Assembly (NCBI GenBank): GCA_030374765.1
Contig: JARGXX010000105.1
Span: 186,001 to 250,000 of the forward strand
Origin: Agarophyton chilense
Lineage: Eukaryota; Rhodophyta; Florideophyceae; Gracilariales; Gracilariaceae
Length of the DNA stretch: 64,000 nucleotides
Direction: 5' to 3'
Numbering within the stretch: the stretch's first letter is position 1; each line of letters opens with the position of its first letter. Below the pieces are notes generated by a model. That model was not told the origin of the DNA, did not search any database, and was given only the letters and a program-made list of their open reading frames with translations. Below, piece after piece: positions 1 to 10,481 of this stretch. The translations under genes and the position numbers were made by a program.

Positions 1-2731
1 CGAATGCCTGTGAGGAACCGTCAAGGAATTTTTTCGGCGGTAAAAGCCATATACGAATCCATTCTTGTCCACCTGTATGGTTTGATGAGATAGATGCGAG
101 TCGCAGATCATTTTCCCGTTCGAAAAACGAAATGCTTATTGTTTTAGAGTTGTACTCTCCACCCTGATCCGAATCCTTTTCCTTATTTGCATCACTCAAG
201 CTAACGCCATTCTGTGCACCTCTTGCCTCTCCTTCGTTTTTAAACGTCAATATTGGTCGATCATCTTTCCAATTCCAAAGATGAATGAACCCGTTATCAT
301 GACCAGATGCAAAATACTGCCGCTTTGAGTATATATCTATGCAATTGGGCTTGCTTTCCACGGCGTCATATTCCTTTTCCTGCAAACCGGTTTTTGTATT
401 CCACAACACGATAACTGGCCTGTCCGGTATTTTGTGAGTCGTTAACACGAGCTCTGGGTTTGTAGCTGCCCTGATTGACGACAAACCTCGTACACGCGGA
501 GAGCTTTTGCGAGCAATACTCACCGTCCAATTCTCCCCTTTCTCAAAATGCCAAAAATAAAGACCCTGAAACGTTTCACCAATGATACAATTGTTGTCTT
601 TCGTTATCGCCACATGATTAACATGGCCTGGAATGTTCAGAACCTCACCCACCCGCTTCCCGGAAGCAACCTCCCACACTGTTATCGAGGTAGACGGTAG
701 GGTACCACGCGATGGCGCTGCAGGAGGTTTCTTTCCATTCCCATGGATTCCTTCTGGCGGCGTGGTCGTAGGTTTTGCGTCCATTTCCTTCTGACGTTGT
801 TCCCTCGTAGATGCATTCGTGGTTACAAGATATTTTCCGTCGTCTGATAAAACAAGTTGGTGTGGTACAAATATTCCCTCGCTAGGGACTGCCAACGCAA
901 TATCAGTCCGCGGCTGCCGAAAGCACCGAGTGAGAGGCTTCAGCCATGGCTTCGGCACGAACAATTCGATGCTTTGAATCAGACATGCTATTGTTGGGAA
1001 CTTTCGCTTGAGGAAAAGCAATCGTCCAGTTAGTTGAGTTGCCAAATGAGCGTGAAAATCTTGTTCGGAGGGACGAGCTTTTTGTTTGTACAGAACCGGC
1101 AAGATGACCATGATCGCGTTACGGATAAGTCTAAAGCTTTCAACATCTGCCAACGGTAGTTGTGAACTCTGTGACGCAGCATATCTTAATATTACATCAT
1201 AAGCCCGAGCAGGTGCTTGATACATTCCTTGCGAAAAGTTAACGCAGCGAAACATCCTCATCACCCATCGGAAATCAATCAATAAGCTGCGCAACTCGTA
1301 CAAGCTGTGGGCGACGAGTAGCTCAGGAAGAAGTTTTACGTCCTCGTCACATTCAAGTTTCCACCATGCGGTTTGACCCCATTCATCTCTGTGCGGACAT
1401 GATTCACGTAGCTTCTTAAGTTCCGATTCAGAAAGCCTCCCGTCGGGTATTCTGGCTGAAGCCATGTGAAATAACCCGCGAGAGCCGGAAAAGTCTTCAT
1501 ACTCTAAACCGGGTCTGCCAGAGAGATCTAGAGGTCCTAGCGAAGAATGGCGCCCGAGAAAAGTTGTGTGGGATGAGCGTTTCGGATGGGCACCGTCTTC
1601 TAAGGGATTTAGTTTCACGTTTGCTTCGTGACATTTCTCACGGAACAGATCCCGAAAGGTCTTTCCTCTTGTGGAATTGCCAGACTCAGTGGGGCAAATA
1701 AGTTCACGCTTTATCGCATTGTTCATGGCTTGCCGCGTTTGGCTAGTTTGGTTCTCTGAAACAACATGCCCTAAAACAAAACGACAGACGTCATGATCCC
1801 AATGATCACCAAACGTTCTCTGAGGACTTGTGTCTGTTCGCAAAGCTTCCATGAGCTTATCCCATAAAGTGTTACAGGACCGCTTTTCAAGTTCCTGGAT
1901 CCATCCTCGCATGTTGCGGGTTTGCCTCCTGTTGTGATCTGGCTGTATCGGAATGGGCGGAACATCGTTCATAAACGATTTTAATGCTTGCAATGCGTTG
2001 GCGCTTAAACCACTACTCTCGAGGGAACGCCGATTCCAGATGCGTCTCGTATCCTTTGGGGCAACGAACGGGGTGGATTGGACATGCAACGCCGGACGTG
2101 AATCCTCCGAAGTTGCCACTTCTGATCTGACACGATGCGTCAAGGCGGGCGCATTGTTCGGAGAAGATTTATCATCATTTGCATCGCTCGACGTTGCTAC
2201 AGGCGATTTATGGGCGACTTGAGTGGTTGTTTGAGCATCACATGAGAGTTCTGCGCCACGAGGTGTGCGGCTGTCCGGGGCTATGGAAAGCGCCCCATAT
2301 CGCTGAGAATCGCCATGCGGGGAAAATCGAGAACGATGAATGCCGGAGGTGGGTATGTCACTCTCATTTACAGATGGAGGCAACGTAAGCGGAGCAGTGG
2401 ATGGAGACTCTACGCCAGTTCGTCTTCTTTTTGAGGGAGGCTGGCTTTGCGCACCATTTGGAGTGTTGCGACTCTGAGCCAGTGCTCTGTCGTTGCGACT
2501 CTGAGCTAGTATTTTGCAGTTGCGACGCCGGGTGGTTTGGTTTGAAACGGAGGGTGAAACTGGAAGAGTGGTTGTGGTTGCCATTTGCGTCGCGAGTTCG
2601 TCTGATAAGAGGTTTCCAGACAAAGGGATAGGACGCACATGGAGCTCGGGTTTGGAAGCATGTGGCGGAGGAGGAAGTTCTGCCGGTGGTGATAGGGGTT
2701 TGTTCGAGGCAGAGGGTGCCGGGGAGCGCAT
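1..2731 (-). CDS. WD40-repeat protein, 3' end outside window
   Basis: One minus-strand frame stays open from about position 2950 to the window edge; the first in-frame ATG is at 2731, giving at least 910 residues. The first ~250 residues are low-complexity (Ser/Pro/Thr/Gln), with a basic KRRR patch. A helical region follows (residues ~260-620) that contains ELRSLLIDFRW and ATQLTGRLL. Then come WD40-like blades: HQLVLSDDGKYLV (~625), ITVWEVASGKRVGEVL (~680), PVIVLWNTKTG (~775) and FASGHDNGFIHLWNW (~800). The helical stretch before the propeller resembles the linker between the ATPase and WD40 parts of NACHT/NB-ARC-WD40 proteins, but I see no P-loop, so I do not name a family. An ATG at 3074 opens another frame; it would need an intron, and I found no GT-AG pair that fits the phase. 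Confidence 0.8.
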   Translation of the reverse strand, partial: MRSPAPSASNKPLSPPAELPPPPHASKPELHVRPIPLSGNLLSDELATQMATTTTLPVSPSVSNQTTRRRNCKILAQSRNDRALAQSRNTPNGAQSQPPSKRRRTGVESPSTAPLTLPPSVNESDIPTSGIHRSRFSPHGDSQRYGALSIAPDSRTPRGAELSCDAQTTTQVAHKSPVATSSDANDDKSSPNNAPALTHRVRSEVATSEDSRPALHVQSTPFVAPKDTRRIWNRRSLESSGLSANALQALKSFMNDVPPIPIQPDHNRRQTRNMRGWIQELEKRSCNTLWDKLMEALRTDTSPQRTFGDHWDHDVCRFVLGHVVSENQTSQTRQAMNNAIKRELICPTESGNSTRGKTFRDLFREKCHEANVKLNPLEDGAHPKRSSHTTFLGRHSSLGPLDLSGRPGLEYEDFSGSRGLFHMASARIPDGRLSESELKKLRESCPHRDEWGQTAWWKLECDEDVKLLPELLVAHSLYELRSLLIDFRWVMRMFRCVNFSQGMYQAPARAYDVILRYAASQSSQLPLADVESFRLIRNAIMVILPVLYKQKARPSEQDFHAHLATQLTGRLLFLKRKFPTIACLIQSIELFVPKPWLKPLTRCFRQPRTDIALAVPSEGIFVPHQLVLSDDGKYLVTTNASTREQRQKEMDAKPTTTPPEGIHGNGKKPPAAPSRGTLPSTSITVWEVASGKRVGEVLNIPGHVNHVAITKDNNCIIGETFQGLYFWHFEKGENWTVSIARKSSPRVRGLSSIRAATNPELVLTTHKIPDRPVIVLWNTKTGLQEKEYDAVESKPNCIDIYSKRQYFASGHDNGFIHLWNWKDDRPILTFKNEGEARGAQNGVSLSDANKEKDSDQGGEYNSKTISISFFERENDLRLASISSNHTGGQEWIRIWLLPPKKFLDGSSQAF

Positions 2732-3123
2732 TGCATCGGTTTTCTTGTGGACAAGACGCGTTTTCTGCCAACTGGATGTCAACAGGGTTCGGAGGGTGCA
2801 TGTCAACAGCTTATTTCTCGAGCTTTCCCGACGCCGGAGGAAACGATTCTGCAACCAGTTTTCGTCCTTTTGGATTTTTAGCCAATAGGAGCTTGGCCCG
2901 TGGTTGGTCCACTGTGCCCTTACCTTCTCCGAAAAGGATGGACCTAGTCAACCTCGCAGGCAAAACTCTCCGAGCCCTGCTGTTTGATTTCAAAACTACG
3001 TCTGAGTTACACCAAAAATCTATTTGCTCCATCGCGCAGGACCCCAACTCGTCTAGACATTTGGCCTTCGTCATGGCCCGAAGTTCGTGTCTAGGGCTCT
3101 AGGTCTTGGCGACACGCACCGCT
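2732..3123. promoter_or_regulatory. Divergent intergenic region, WD40 gene / ORC4
   Basis: About 390 bases separate the two divergent start codons and must hold both promoters if the WD40 gene starts at 2731. No TATA box is obvious. If the upstream ATG at 3074 were used instead, only about 50 bases would lie between the two starts. Confidence 0.5.
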
Positions 3124-4518
3124 ATGCTGAGTTGGCGCGAACGCCTCTACAGTCGTCAAAGCAATCCTCAGCTCCCGTCGTATCTGACTCAAGTCGCCGA
3201 CCTCGTTTCGGCCACTCTTTCCCCAGCCCTCACGTCCGATAACGTTCCGCCTACTTCAGTGCTGCTGTACGGTCCTCGAGGAAGCGGCAAGTCATTGGTT
3301 TCCCAACAAGCACTTCGAGTCTTGTCCAACGAGGTCAAATCTCTGACGCACATAACTTTGCATGGACTGTTACATAATACGCCTATTCGGGCATGGCGAC
3401 ATGTTGCTGCCTGTCTCAATTGCTCTCATGCTGGCCAACAAGATGATATATCTACAGCTGCAGTGGAGCAGTGTCTGGGTGTAATATCATCGTCGCTGCA
3501 GCACCTTTGTGATCGGAAAGGTGCAGTTGTGTTTTTGTTTGAAGAGTTTGAACGTTTCGTCACATCATCTGACGGTATGTCGCAGACTGTGCTGTATTCG
3601 CTGTTTAACCTCCTGCAAGATGCTCGTTTCCGAGTGGCTTGTATCGTCATGACCACATCTATAGATGTTACAGATGGTCTAGAGAAGAGGGTTAAATCCA
3701 GATTTACCCACCGCCAGATTGTACTGCCCTTACCCACAGATGCTAGCGAGGTGTTGCCATGGATAAAGGGAGCATTATTAAGTAATATAGAGTCTGATCC
3801 TCAGCGAAAGAGAAGACGGCAACAAGTAACAAAGAGTAAGAGATCGAGAAGGTTAGGATTATCAACCGAGTACAGAAGATCATTGTCCGACCTTGGTAAT
3901 CTGAACCAATTTTTTATGCGTTTTACAGAAAGCAATGAATGCGTGCGTTTAGTGAACAAAAAGCTCGCTCGAAGCAGAGTCATGGGTCCCGTTTTGGAAG
4001 CGGTTGACGTGTCACTGGCCTCTGTTTTGGAAAATTGCAACGTTGTCTTGAGTGAATGGAACGAGAAGGATATAGAAGATGTGCTCGCCAAAGCCCTATC
4101 CAGTTTTGAACAACATCTCTTTCCAACTGACACGACGAAAGAAATACTATTCAGTTTGAGCGCTCTGGAACTGGCGATGCTCGTCGCTTTAAGGAAAAGA
4201 GAGGCAGAAAACAGTAAGTGTGACGACTCGAAACGCAAACTAGCTTTCCACCATGTCTACTCCGAATATGAGAGTATGTCAAACCCAGGGAAGGGAATGG
4301 TGAGGGGAACTAGAGACGGTGAGCCTACTCTACCAAGAGACGTTGCGGAGAAGGCATGGGAAAGACTGGTTGAATGCGGACTTGTTGTGCGTATTGGAAC
4401 TGGACCTCGCGAATCGCGAGCTTGCCACCTTTCAGTCGAGTCTACAACAGTTGATGATGTTCTGCAGAACCACAGTCTTACATCAACAGCAATGAGAAAG
4501 TGGGGAAAGTGCACATAG
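3124..4518 (+). CDS. ORC4: Origin recognition complex subunit 4
   Basis: ORC4 is an AAA+ subunit of the nuclear complex that binds replication origins and loads the MCM helicase. The protein has 464 residues if started at the ATG at 3124; the frame stays open a few codons upstream but without ATG. Walker A is GPRGSGKS at residues ~50-57 and the Walker B region is VVFLFEEFERF at ~141-151. The block EKRVKSRFTHRQI (~195-207) is the conserved ORC4 sensor region, in which other eukaryotes read EKRVKSRFSHRQI. The C-terminal part (~290-460) fits the winged-helix domain. Length is typical for the family (430-480) and no intron is needed. A 25-bp perfect inverted repeat lies 130 bases beyond the stop. 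Confidence 0.93.
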   Translation: MLSWRERLYSRQSNPQLPSYLTQVADLVSATLSPALTSDNVPPTSVLLYGPRGSGKSLVSQQALRVLSNEVKSLTHITLHGLLHNTPIRAWRHVAACLNCSHAGQQDDISTAAVEQCLGVISSSLQHLCDRKGAVVFLFEEFERFVTSSDGMSQTVLYSLFNLLQDARFRVACIVMTTSIDVTDGLEKRVKSRFTHRQIVLPLPTDASEVLPWIKGALLSNIESDPQRKRRRQQVTKSKRSRRLGLSTEYRRSLSDLGNLNQFFMRFTESNECVRLVNKKLARSRVMGPVLEAVDVSLASVLENCNVVLSEWNEKDIEDVLAKALSSFEQHLFPTDTTKEILFSLSALELAMLVALRKREAENSKCDDSKRKLAFHHVYSEYESMSNPGKGMVRGTRDGEPTLPRDVAEKAWERLVECGLVVRIGTGPRESRACHLSVESTTVDDVLQNHSLTSTAMRKWGKCT

Positions 4519-4648
4519 CTTTATTCTATTGTTGGCTTTCCTTATTATCTCCTCCATGAGGTATCAACAAAACGGCGGACTCTGTTCGCGGACATCTGGG
4601 CCGGCGCACACTTTGAAATCCTCTAACCTTGCTCATTGTCGGTCATTA

Positions 4649-4702
4649 TATATCTCCTATGTGTGATAGAAACATTAGTTTCTATCACACATAGGAGATA
4701 TA
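4649..4702. repeat. Perfect 25-bp inverted repeat, 4-base loop
   Basis: The left arm 4649-4673 and right arm 4678-4702 are exact reverse complements around the loop ATTA. The arms begin TATATCTCCTATGTGTG. The position just after ORC4 could make it a transcript-end hairpin, or the remnant of a foldback element. Confidence 0.9.
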
Positions 4703-6039
4703 GCAAATTACGGATAGTCGCCAAAAGCATCCAGGATAAACCCTGGAATATCGAATGACCAAACGGAGGCTTGGATAGTGTTTATTTGTGCCATAACTTT
4801 TTTTGCGCGAAGCACAAATCATTAATCATCTGTAAGACCCACAGAAAGGGCTGCGTATTCGTTATATCAAACACAAGAAGTAGTGCATTTCGAGTCAACC
4901 GTACCACACAGAGGATATCAATGCGGAAATGCGTTTGGTGTGTAATGTGATAATATCATCAATTATGTCTAGAGCAGTCGTGGTCATGAATGGTGAATGG
5001 AATGCCAAAAGAGTTCGCAAAGCAGTACAAGGTGTGGCTGTACCTGCAGCCTTTCAGCGAAACTCTCTATAACTTTTCAGACATTTGTTGGTTCTTCGAG
5101 ATAGTAAGGCTAGTGTATTCATGGGGAGAGAGAACAGAGACAGAGAAAAGAACACTTAACGACGCATTCTACGACGCATTGCTTCAAACGCATCGAGAAG
5201 TCATTTTATTCCATTCTTCTCTGCCACATTTTCTACGCTGCAGGTCAACCTTACTTGTTCTAGACACTAGATAACCCTTACCCCTTACCTGTTCAGGGAA
5301 AAGTCGTTCTCCAAACAGATGTCTTTGATCTTAATGTGTTCCGTGTATTCAAGGTATTTGCGTCTACACACCACTCGCACATTTATGAAGCGGGCTGCAG
5401 TGGGCGCTTCCTGAAAACACACAAACACAAATTGCGCGTTCGTATTCTTTACACGTGTATACACACATGACGATGGTTGACGCCAAGAACCGTATGTAGT
5501 ACTGAAGTGCATGTGCACAAAATTGTCTTTAAAAAAATAACAAAATTTCTTTCCTACCGTACGACGGTGCAGAAAAAGAAACGTCGGTCGTTGGATGCCC
5601 GTAACTAATTGTGCGGACAGAGAATATTATAGCTTACCCCACTGTAGGAGTGCTGATATTTGAGCGGTCCTTCGATGTAAGACGATCAGTTCTTCATAAA
5701 GCTAGCAATCACACAGGCTTAATTTGAGAACCGGCTCAAATTAGGAAGCAAACACTCCTTGTTTTGAAGCCACCCATTTTGTTACTTTCATCCTTCATAA
5801 ACACGATGTGATGAAGAATTTGTTTCGTTTCTCACAGCACTGTTCTACCGAGATACGTTTCGTGTAAGAACAAATATGCCTCCTTCAATGGAAAATCACA
5901 CCGCTTTCATCCAAGGACAAAATGAACAAAACACTATACAGAAATAAAACCGAGTTGAAGCGTTTTAAATTTTGAAAACGGGCGAAATACTACGCAAAGT
6001 TTCATCTCACTCTCCATTATCACAAAAAAACAATCTACC
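4703..6039. other. Stretch without recognisable gene
   Basis: An open frame of 94 codons (4990-5274, plus strand) has no recognisable motif. The rest is AT-rich and without long frames. It may be the eroded flank of the transposon that follows. Confidence 0.6.
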
Positions 6040-7440
6040 GAATTCTAGCTGCAAACAAAGCAAAGTACACGGAAGAAATAAACAAACGTCTTGATCCAAT
6101 AAAAAATAGACAAGGTAAGAATATTGTGCTATCGCCATCAGTAGAAAAAGCAATGGTTGAACGTACAATGATAGCTGCGAAAAAAGGATTTCCGCTAGAT
6201 TCAAAAGCTACAAAGATTTTGATTTCATAAATCGCAATAGATCACCATGGTTACCAAAATGTAATAATTTCAAAAGAAGCATTGCATGCCTTCCGTGCTA
6301 AGAATCGACGCTTAACCTTCGAAAACTCCGAGTATTTGTGTCATAATACTTTAAAGGTGAAAAAAGGCAACTTTGGAGGACTCTAACGGACGTAATAAAG
6401 TACTTGGAGGCCATTCATTAAACTCTATTTGAGGACTCAGGCCTTATATAGGATTTTGATGAAACCAGTGTCAATGGAAAGCACAGTAAGCATACGAAAG
6501 TTTTCAGTTCATCCGAGGGACAATTTTCGGGGAAGCGCCACAACCTCAAATATTATGGAAAACACCTGACAGTTGTGAAAGCGACGTCTGCTTCAGATTA
6601 TCTCGAGTCATCTTTTTAATAGCAGCAGGTAAAAAAGCAGTCCCAGCTTGAATGCATCCGATTGATAAAGATAAACTTCTTTACTGCAAAATAAATACCA
6701 CTCACTAGCTTCGATCAAAACGCTGGATAGCGAACGTAACTGCCGTTAGATGCACTCCCAAAGGTTCTATGGATCTCAAAACTCTTGCCGTTTTAATGGA
6801 TCAATTTATTTTCTTTATTTTCAACCGTATTCATCACGATACGTCTGTTGTTCTTCTCATAAATGGAAAGAGTTCTCGAAAAGGAACAGAGTGAATTCTA
6901 AGATGGCGAGAAGAAAAACATCCACGTGATTCAACTGTCAGCAAGCACCTCTCATTTTTCCATCCATGCGATTCACACATCAATAAGACGCTCAAATATA
7001 AAACTAGAGAAGTTCGCGACGCCTTGCTTCTTAGCAGGGTATTCCTCAACGCCAACTTGACCTCCAAATTGATGCTATCTTCGGCTGGATATCCCCAAAG
7101 AATTCGCTAGACCGCATAAAAAAGTTTCAAAGATATGGGCCTGTGGCCGATGAACATGAAGTTCTTCCAGAATATATGCCTTAATGATCAAAAACCACCA
7201 ACGAAGAACGCTGAAACCGACGATATACGTTGCTTGCAACGCCTTCGTGCATTCGACGCAGTTATAAACCACAAAGTTATTCTTATGATTTTGTCCGATG
7301 AGAACCCTACAACATCTTTGACAAAGATTGAGAATGTTCTCCAAGAACGACGTACGACCTACAGGGTGTTATGTGAATGCGCACCCCTTCGAGCCCCTCT
7401 GTGGGTCATAAAACAAATTCAAAACAACCGCGAATGAATG
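6040..7440 (+). mobile_element. Decayed pogo/CENP-B-like DNA transposon, copy 1
   Basis: Fragments in all three plus frames match the order of a pogo-type transposase. A helix-turn-helix piece (LSPSVEKAMVERTMIAAKKG, ~6120) comes first. Then comes the first catalytic block, with DFDETSVNGKHSKHTKVFS at ~6450. A later block near 6840 reads HHDTSVVLLINGKSSRKG and is followed by the motif around the third acidic residue (HPCDSHINKTLKYK, ~6965). Many stops and frame changes separate the pieces, so the copy is long dead. Terminal repeats are not visible. Confidence 0.6.
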
Positions 7441-8369
7441 CCCGCAATTTGGTTGAAGAAAAAGAGGAATATACTGTTGAAACCGTCAGACAAGCGTCTT
7501 AGTCCCCGTTCGGGACTCGATACGAGTCAAAGTGACAACTAAAATGAAAATGGATTCTTCAATAGAGATACGAGTAGCCGGTGTCACATCGTTGGGCCAG
7601 TGGGCAACAAAACCGTTTACCCTCTCTTCAAGGAATACGGTGATGAAGACAAGCCGCTTTCAGCTCTAGTGCGGCGCAGAAAGTGTATTGAAAGCCAGTT
7701 GGAGTGATGCAGATGCTCAACGGAACCAGACAGAAGGCGTAATCGCGTTTTTGACGCTGCGCTCGCTTCGTTAGGATGTTAACGAGCAGCAAGTGAGTAC
7801 GAGATTTTTACATCCCGAATAAAGCCTTATACTCTTTTCCTTTCCTCTTAGTTGAATTTTTTTTGTGCGTTTCTGACACCACTGAGCCTATTATCGGCCA
7901 CTTCATTTCTGTTACAAATTGAACCGTTCTGATTGCTACCCCCTCTCTGTGTGCTCTTCTTCACTGCGAAAGCTGCTTTTATATGCCGTATACATCTACA
8001 GAGTTCCCTCGCGATAGAACAAACAAACCAAGGACGACCTGAAAAAAATGGATTGTTTGTTGTGTGGATGTGTACCTTCAGCCGAGATACACGGGTATCA
8101 TTGTGTAGACAACCCGCACAGGTCATATGGTATTAAATCATAGGCTGTTCCTATCCCTTTTAAACCTCCACCATCAAAAACGCTCAACGGTGATCCTTTA
8201 CGAGAACACGGCCGTTCTGCATAGCTGTTATGAAACGGTAGACACATTATATTAACAGTGTTCAAAGGTTTGATGCCAAGGATACAATATAGAAGAGCCC
8301 TTGGTGTCAGCGGACACGGTGTTGGAAGACTTGAAACTGCTCGAGACTCATAATTTCTAACACCAACTT
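7441..8369. other. Spacer between two transposon relics
   Basis: I see no gene. Short open frames on both strands (for example 7848-8126 minus) have no motif, and the text is probably eroded transposon sequence. Confidence 0.5.
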
Positions 8370-9665
8370 CACCGAAATCAAGAAGAAACGACGCGTAATC
8401 TCATTGAGGCAAAAGCAGGACACACTACGATTTCTTGGCTTTCAAGAAAAGGACTTAAAACAGCAGCCCAAAAACAATGAAACAACCAAAAAGCTTTGGA
8501 CCCGGACCGAGGTAGCCCGAGAGTAATCTGTATCACGCTCGACCTTGGACAACTGGTTTCGAGCGGCTGCTTAAAACCTCGATGAAGACCCCTAGAGAGA
8601 AGAAAGTTGGACGAATGTCGGGAGGCTGGTTTATTGAGATTCAAAAAATCTTGTACGATTACATTATGGAGGGAATTTGATTCATGAAAAGCGAGTCTCT
8701 TTTCAGAAGGGACATTATAAAAGAGAAGGCTCTACATTATAGAGGCAAAATTGTTCTTTTACTAGAGAAGAGCTTGAAAAGTGCCGACCCTTGGGGGCGT
8801 AGTGCTGCTATCAGAAAAGAAGTTATGAGACTGAAGAAGTTCACGGAAAGCACAGGTTGGGCGTCCATTTTTGTGATGCGGAACGGGCTTAAAATACAGA
8901 AAGACCGAAGGGATGCTGGCCATTTCCCGCAATCTCAGGTTGCTAAAGCCCGATCGGATGTTTGAATTGATCCTTCGAAGGCCTCCATACTCGACATTGT
9001 AAACAGTGATGAAGTCGCTGTTTTATTCTGATTATTTCCTAGTTGAACAGAGAATTGTGTTGACCGCTCGAACACATACACGTGTATTAAAGACCGTTTT
9101 ACATCTATCGTGACTGTTTACAACAATGGCGATAAGGAACTACTCGTGGTAATTGGGAAAGCTAAGAGACCGCGTAATTTTTCAAGACATTTTGATCGCT
9201 TGAGAGACCTTGGAATTTATTTTTTTCAAAGCCAAAACAATGCTTGGAACACCCGCTCGCTTTAGCTGCAAACCATGAGAGGGCAAAACAAAAACAGTGA
9301 GCTACAAGCTCGTACTCTAGTATCTGTTTCGGAAATTTATGCTGCTCATGTCATAAGTTATGGAGTGTTCCCTAACCTTACTCTTATGATCTTGCCACCA
9401 AACCTCACATCTCATTTACAACTAGTTGATGCTGCAGTTGGGCGTTCTTTCAAGTGCATCTATCGTCGACTATAAATTGTTCATATACTCCGGTATGTTG
9501 ATTCAATGTTTGACGGTACTGTGCCACCAGAAGCATTCCAGGGAAACAAGGCTGTAATTACATATGATGGGGTTAGACTGATGGCTCAGGCCTGAAACTT
9601 AGTCCCAAAGACAGTTGTTCTAAATTCATTGTTGAAAAGCTGTATCTTGATCCCCTCATAGGTGT
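8370..9665 (+). mobile_element. Decayed pogo/CENP-B-like DNA transposon, copy 2
   Basis: The pieces follow transposase order. An N-terminal HTH is split by a stop (SVSRSTLDNWFRAAA, ~8530-8575). A CENP-B type DNA-binding piece reads DIIKEKALHYRGKI and FTESTGWASIFVMRNGL (8700-8895). The DDE core has KELLVVIGKAKRPRNFSRHF (~9138) and FFQSQNNAWN. The piece LPPNLTSHLQLVDAAVGRSFK (~9395-9455) is the classic motif before the last catalytic residue. A C-terminal tail runs to ~9660. There are at least five frame changes or stops. Its sequence differs from copy 1, so the two represent separate insertions. Confidence 0.75.
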
Positions 9666-9699
9666 CTGAGGTGCCGAGTATAGAACAGGACAGTGCCTT

Positions 9700-10367
9700 T
9701 GTTAGACGGGAATTTAGCTATTTAGGATAGACTTTATTTATTCTATTCTACGGTGACTACAGTACTTAGGCCGCCGGCCTCGCGGCCGCCGGTCCAGTAA
9801 AGTCTCTCTAACAAGGGTGATCTTGGTCTTCTAGATCTTGGCTCTGGGTCGAACCGCCTGTGCGGATATACAACTCCTTACAGAGGGATTTCCCGTGGTT
9901 CACAGCTTCCCAACCCCCTTGGACGTTCAAGCAGCCTTCGTGTGTTGGGTATCTATTCCCACTTTCGTGGTTCCGCCCGTGTATACGGTTTGCTACACCC
10001 GGCAGTGCCGGCTATTCCCGAGTCCCCTCTTGCGACTCGTGGTCAACCTCGCCCTCTTGCCTCCGTTCCCATTTTCCTTCCCTTTTCCTCCCCTTCATTG
10101 GGCAATTCCCGCTCTTGCGGCTCGCACTGACACCTGTCGTGCTCGCCACTCTCGTGGGTTTTGCCTCCTCAGAGGATACGCAAGCACCGCTTCGGCGGAT
10201 ATTCTCGGCTTCTTTCAGCCTCCCTGCGCCCGTCGCGACGGTTCGGCTCCGGCTTACACCCGGCATTGCGCGCCGACCCCTGGGAGGGCTCTACCGCGCC
10301 GGTTACCTCGTGAGAGGAAGATCAGGACGTCTTCGTAGGTTTTCCCCCTTGGGGGCATTGTCCTACA
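9700..10367 (+). repeat. 5' LTR of element A (668 bp)
   Basis: It starts TGTTAGACGG and ends GTCCTACA. It aligns over its full length with 17623-18290. A CCCCC-TT-GGGGG hairpin lies about 15 bases before its end and is present in both copies. Confidence 0.93.
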
Positions 10368-10370
10368 AAT

Positions 10371-10386
10371 TGGTCTCCCAACTTAG
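10371..10386 (+). other. Primer binding site of element A
   Basis: TGGTCTCCCAACTTAG begins three bases after the LTR. TGG complements a tRNA 3' CCA end. Element C has nearly the same site (TGGTCTCCCGACTTAG), so both probably use the same tRNA primer; I cannot say which tRNA. Confidence 0.7.
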
Positions 10387-10481
10387 AAGTCAAGACCGCT
10401 TTTGTTTTCTCTGAGGTTGTTTTCCGTTTAACGTGTTTTCTCCGGACTCACCGGTTTGCTTTCTATTCTTCCGTCGAGACG

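Noticed and set aside
2811-3074. Minus-strand frame of 87 codons starting at ATG 3074 as first exon of the WD40 gene
   Set aside because: No GT-AG pair with matching phase joins it to the downstream frame; GTAAGG at ~2923 is donor-like but no acceptor fits.
4990-5274. 94-codon plus frame as a host gene
   Set aside because: No motif, no neighbours of its kind; listed only as unassigned.
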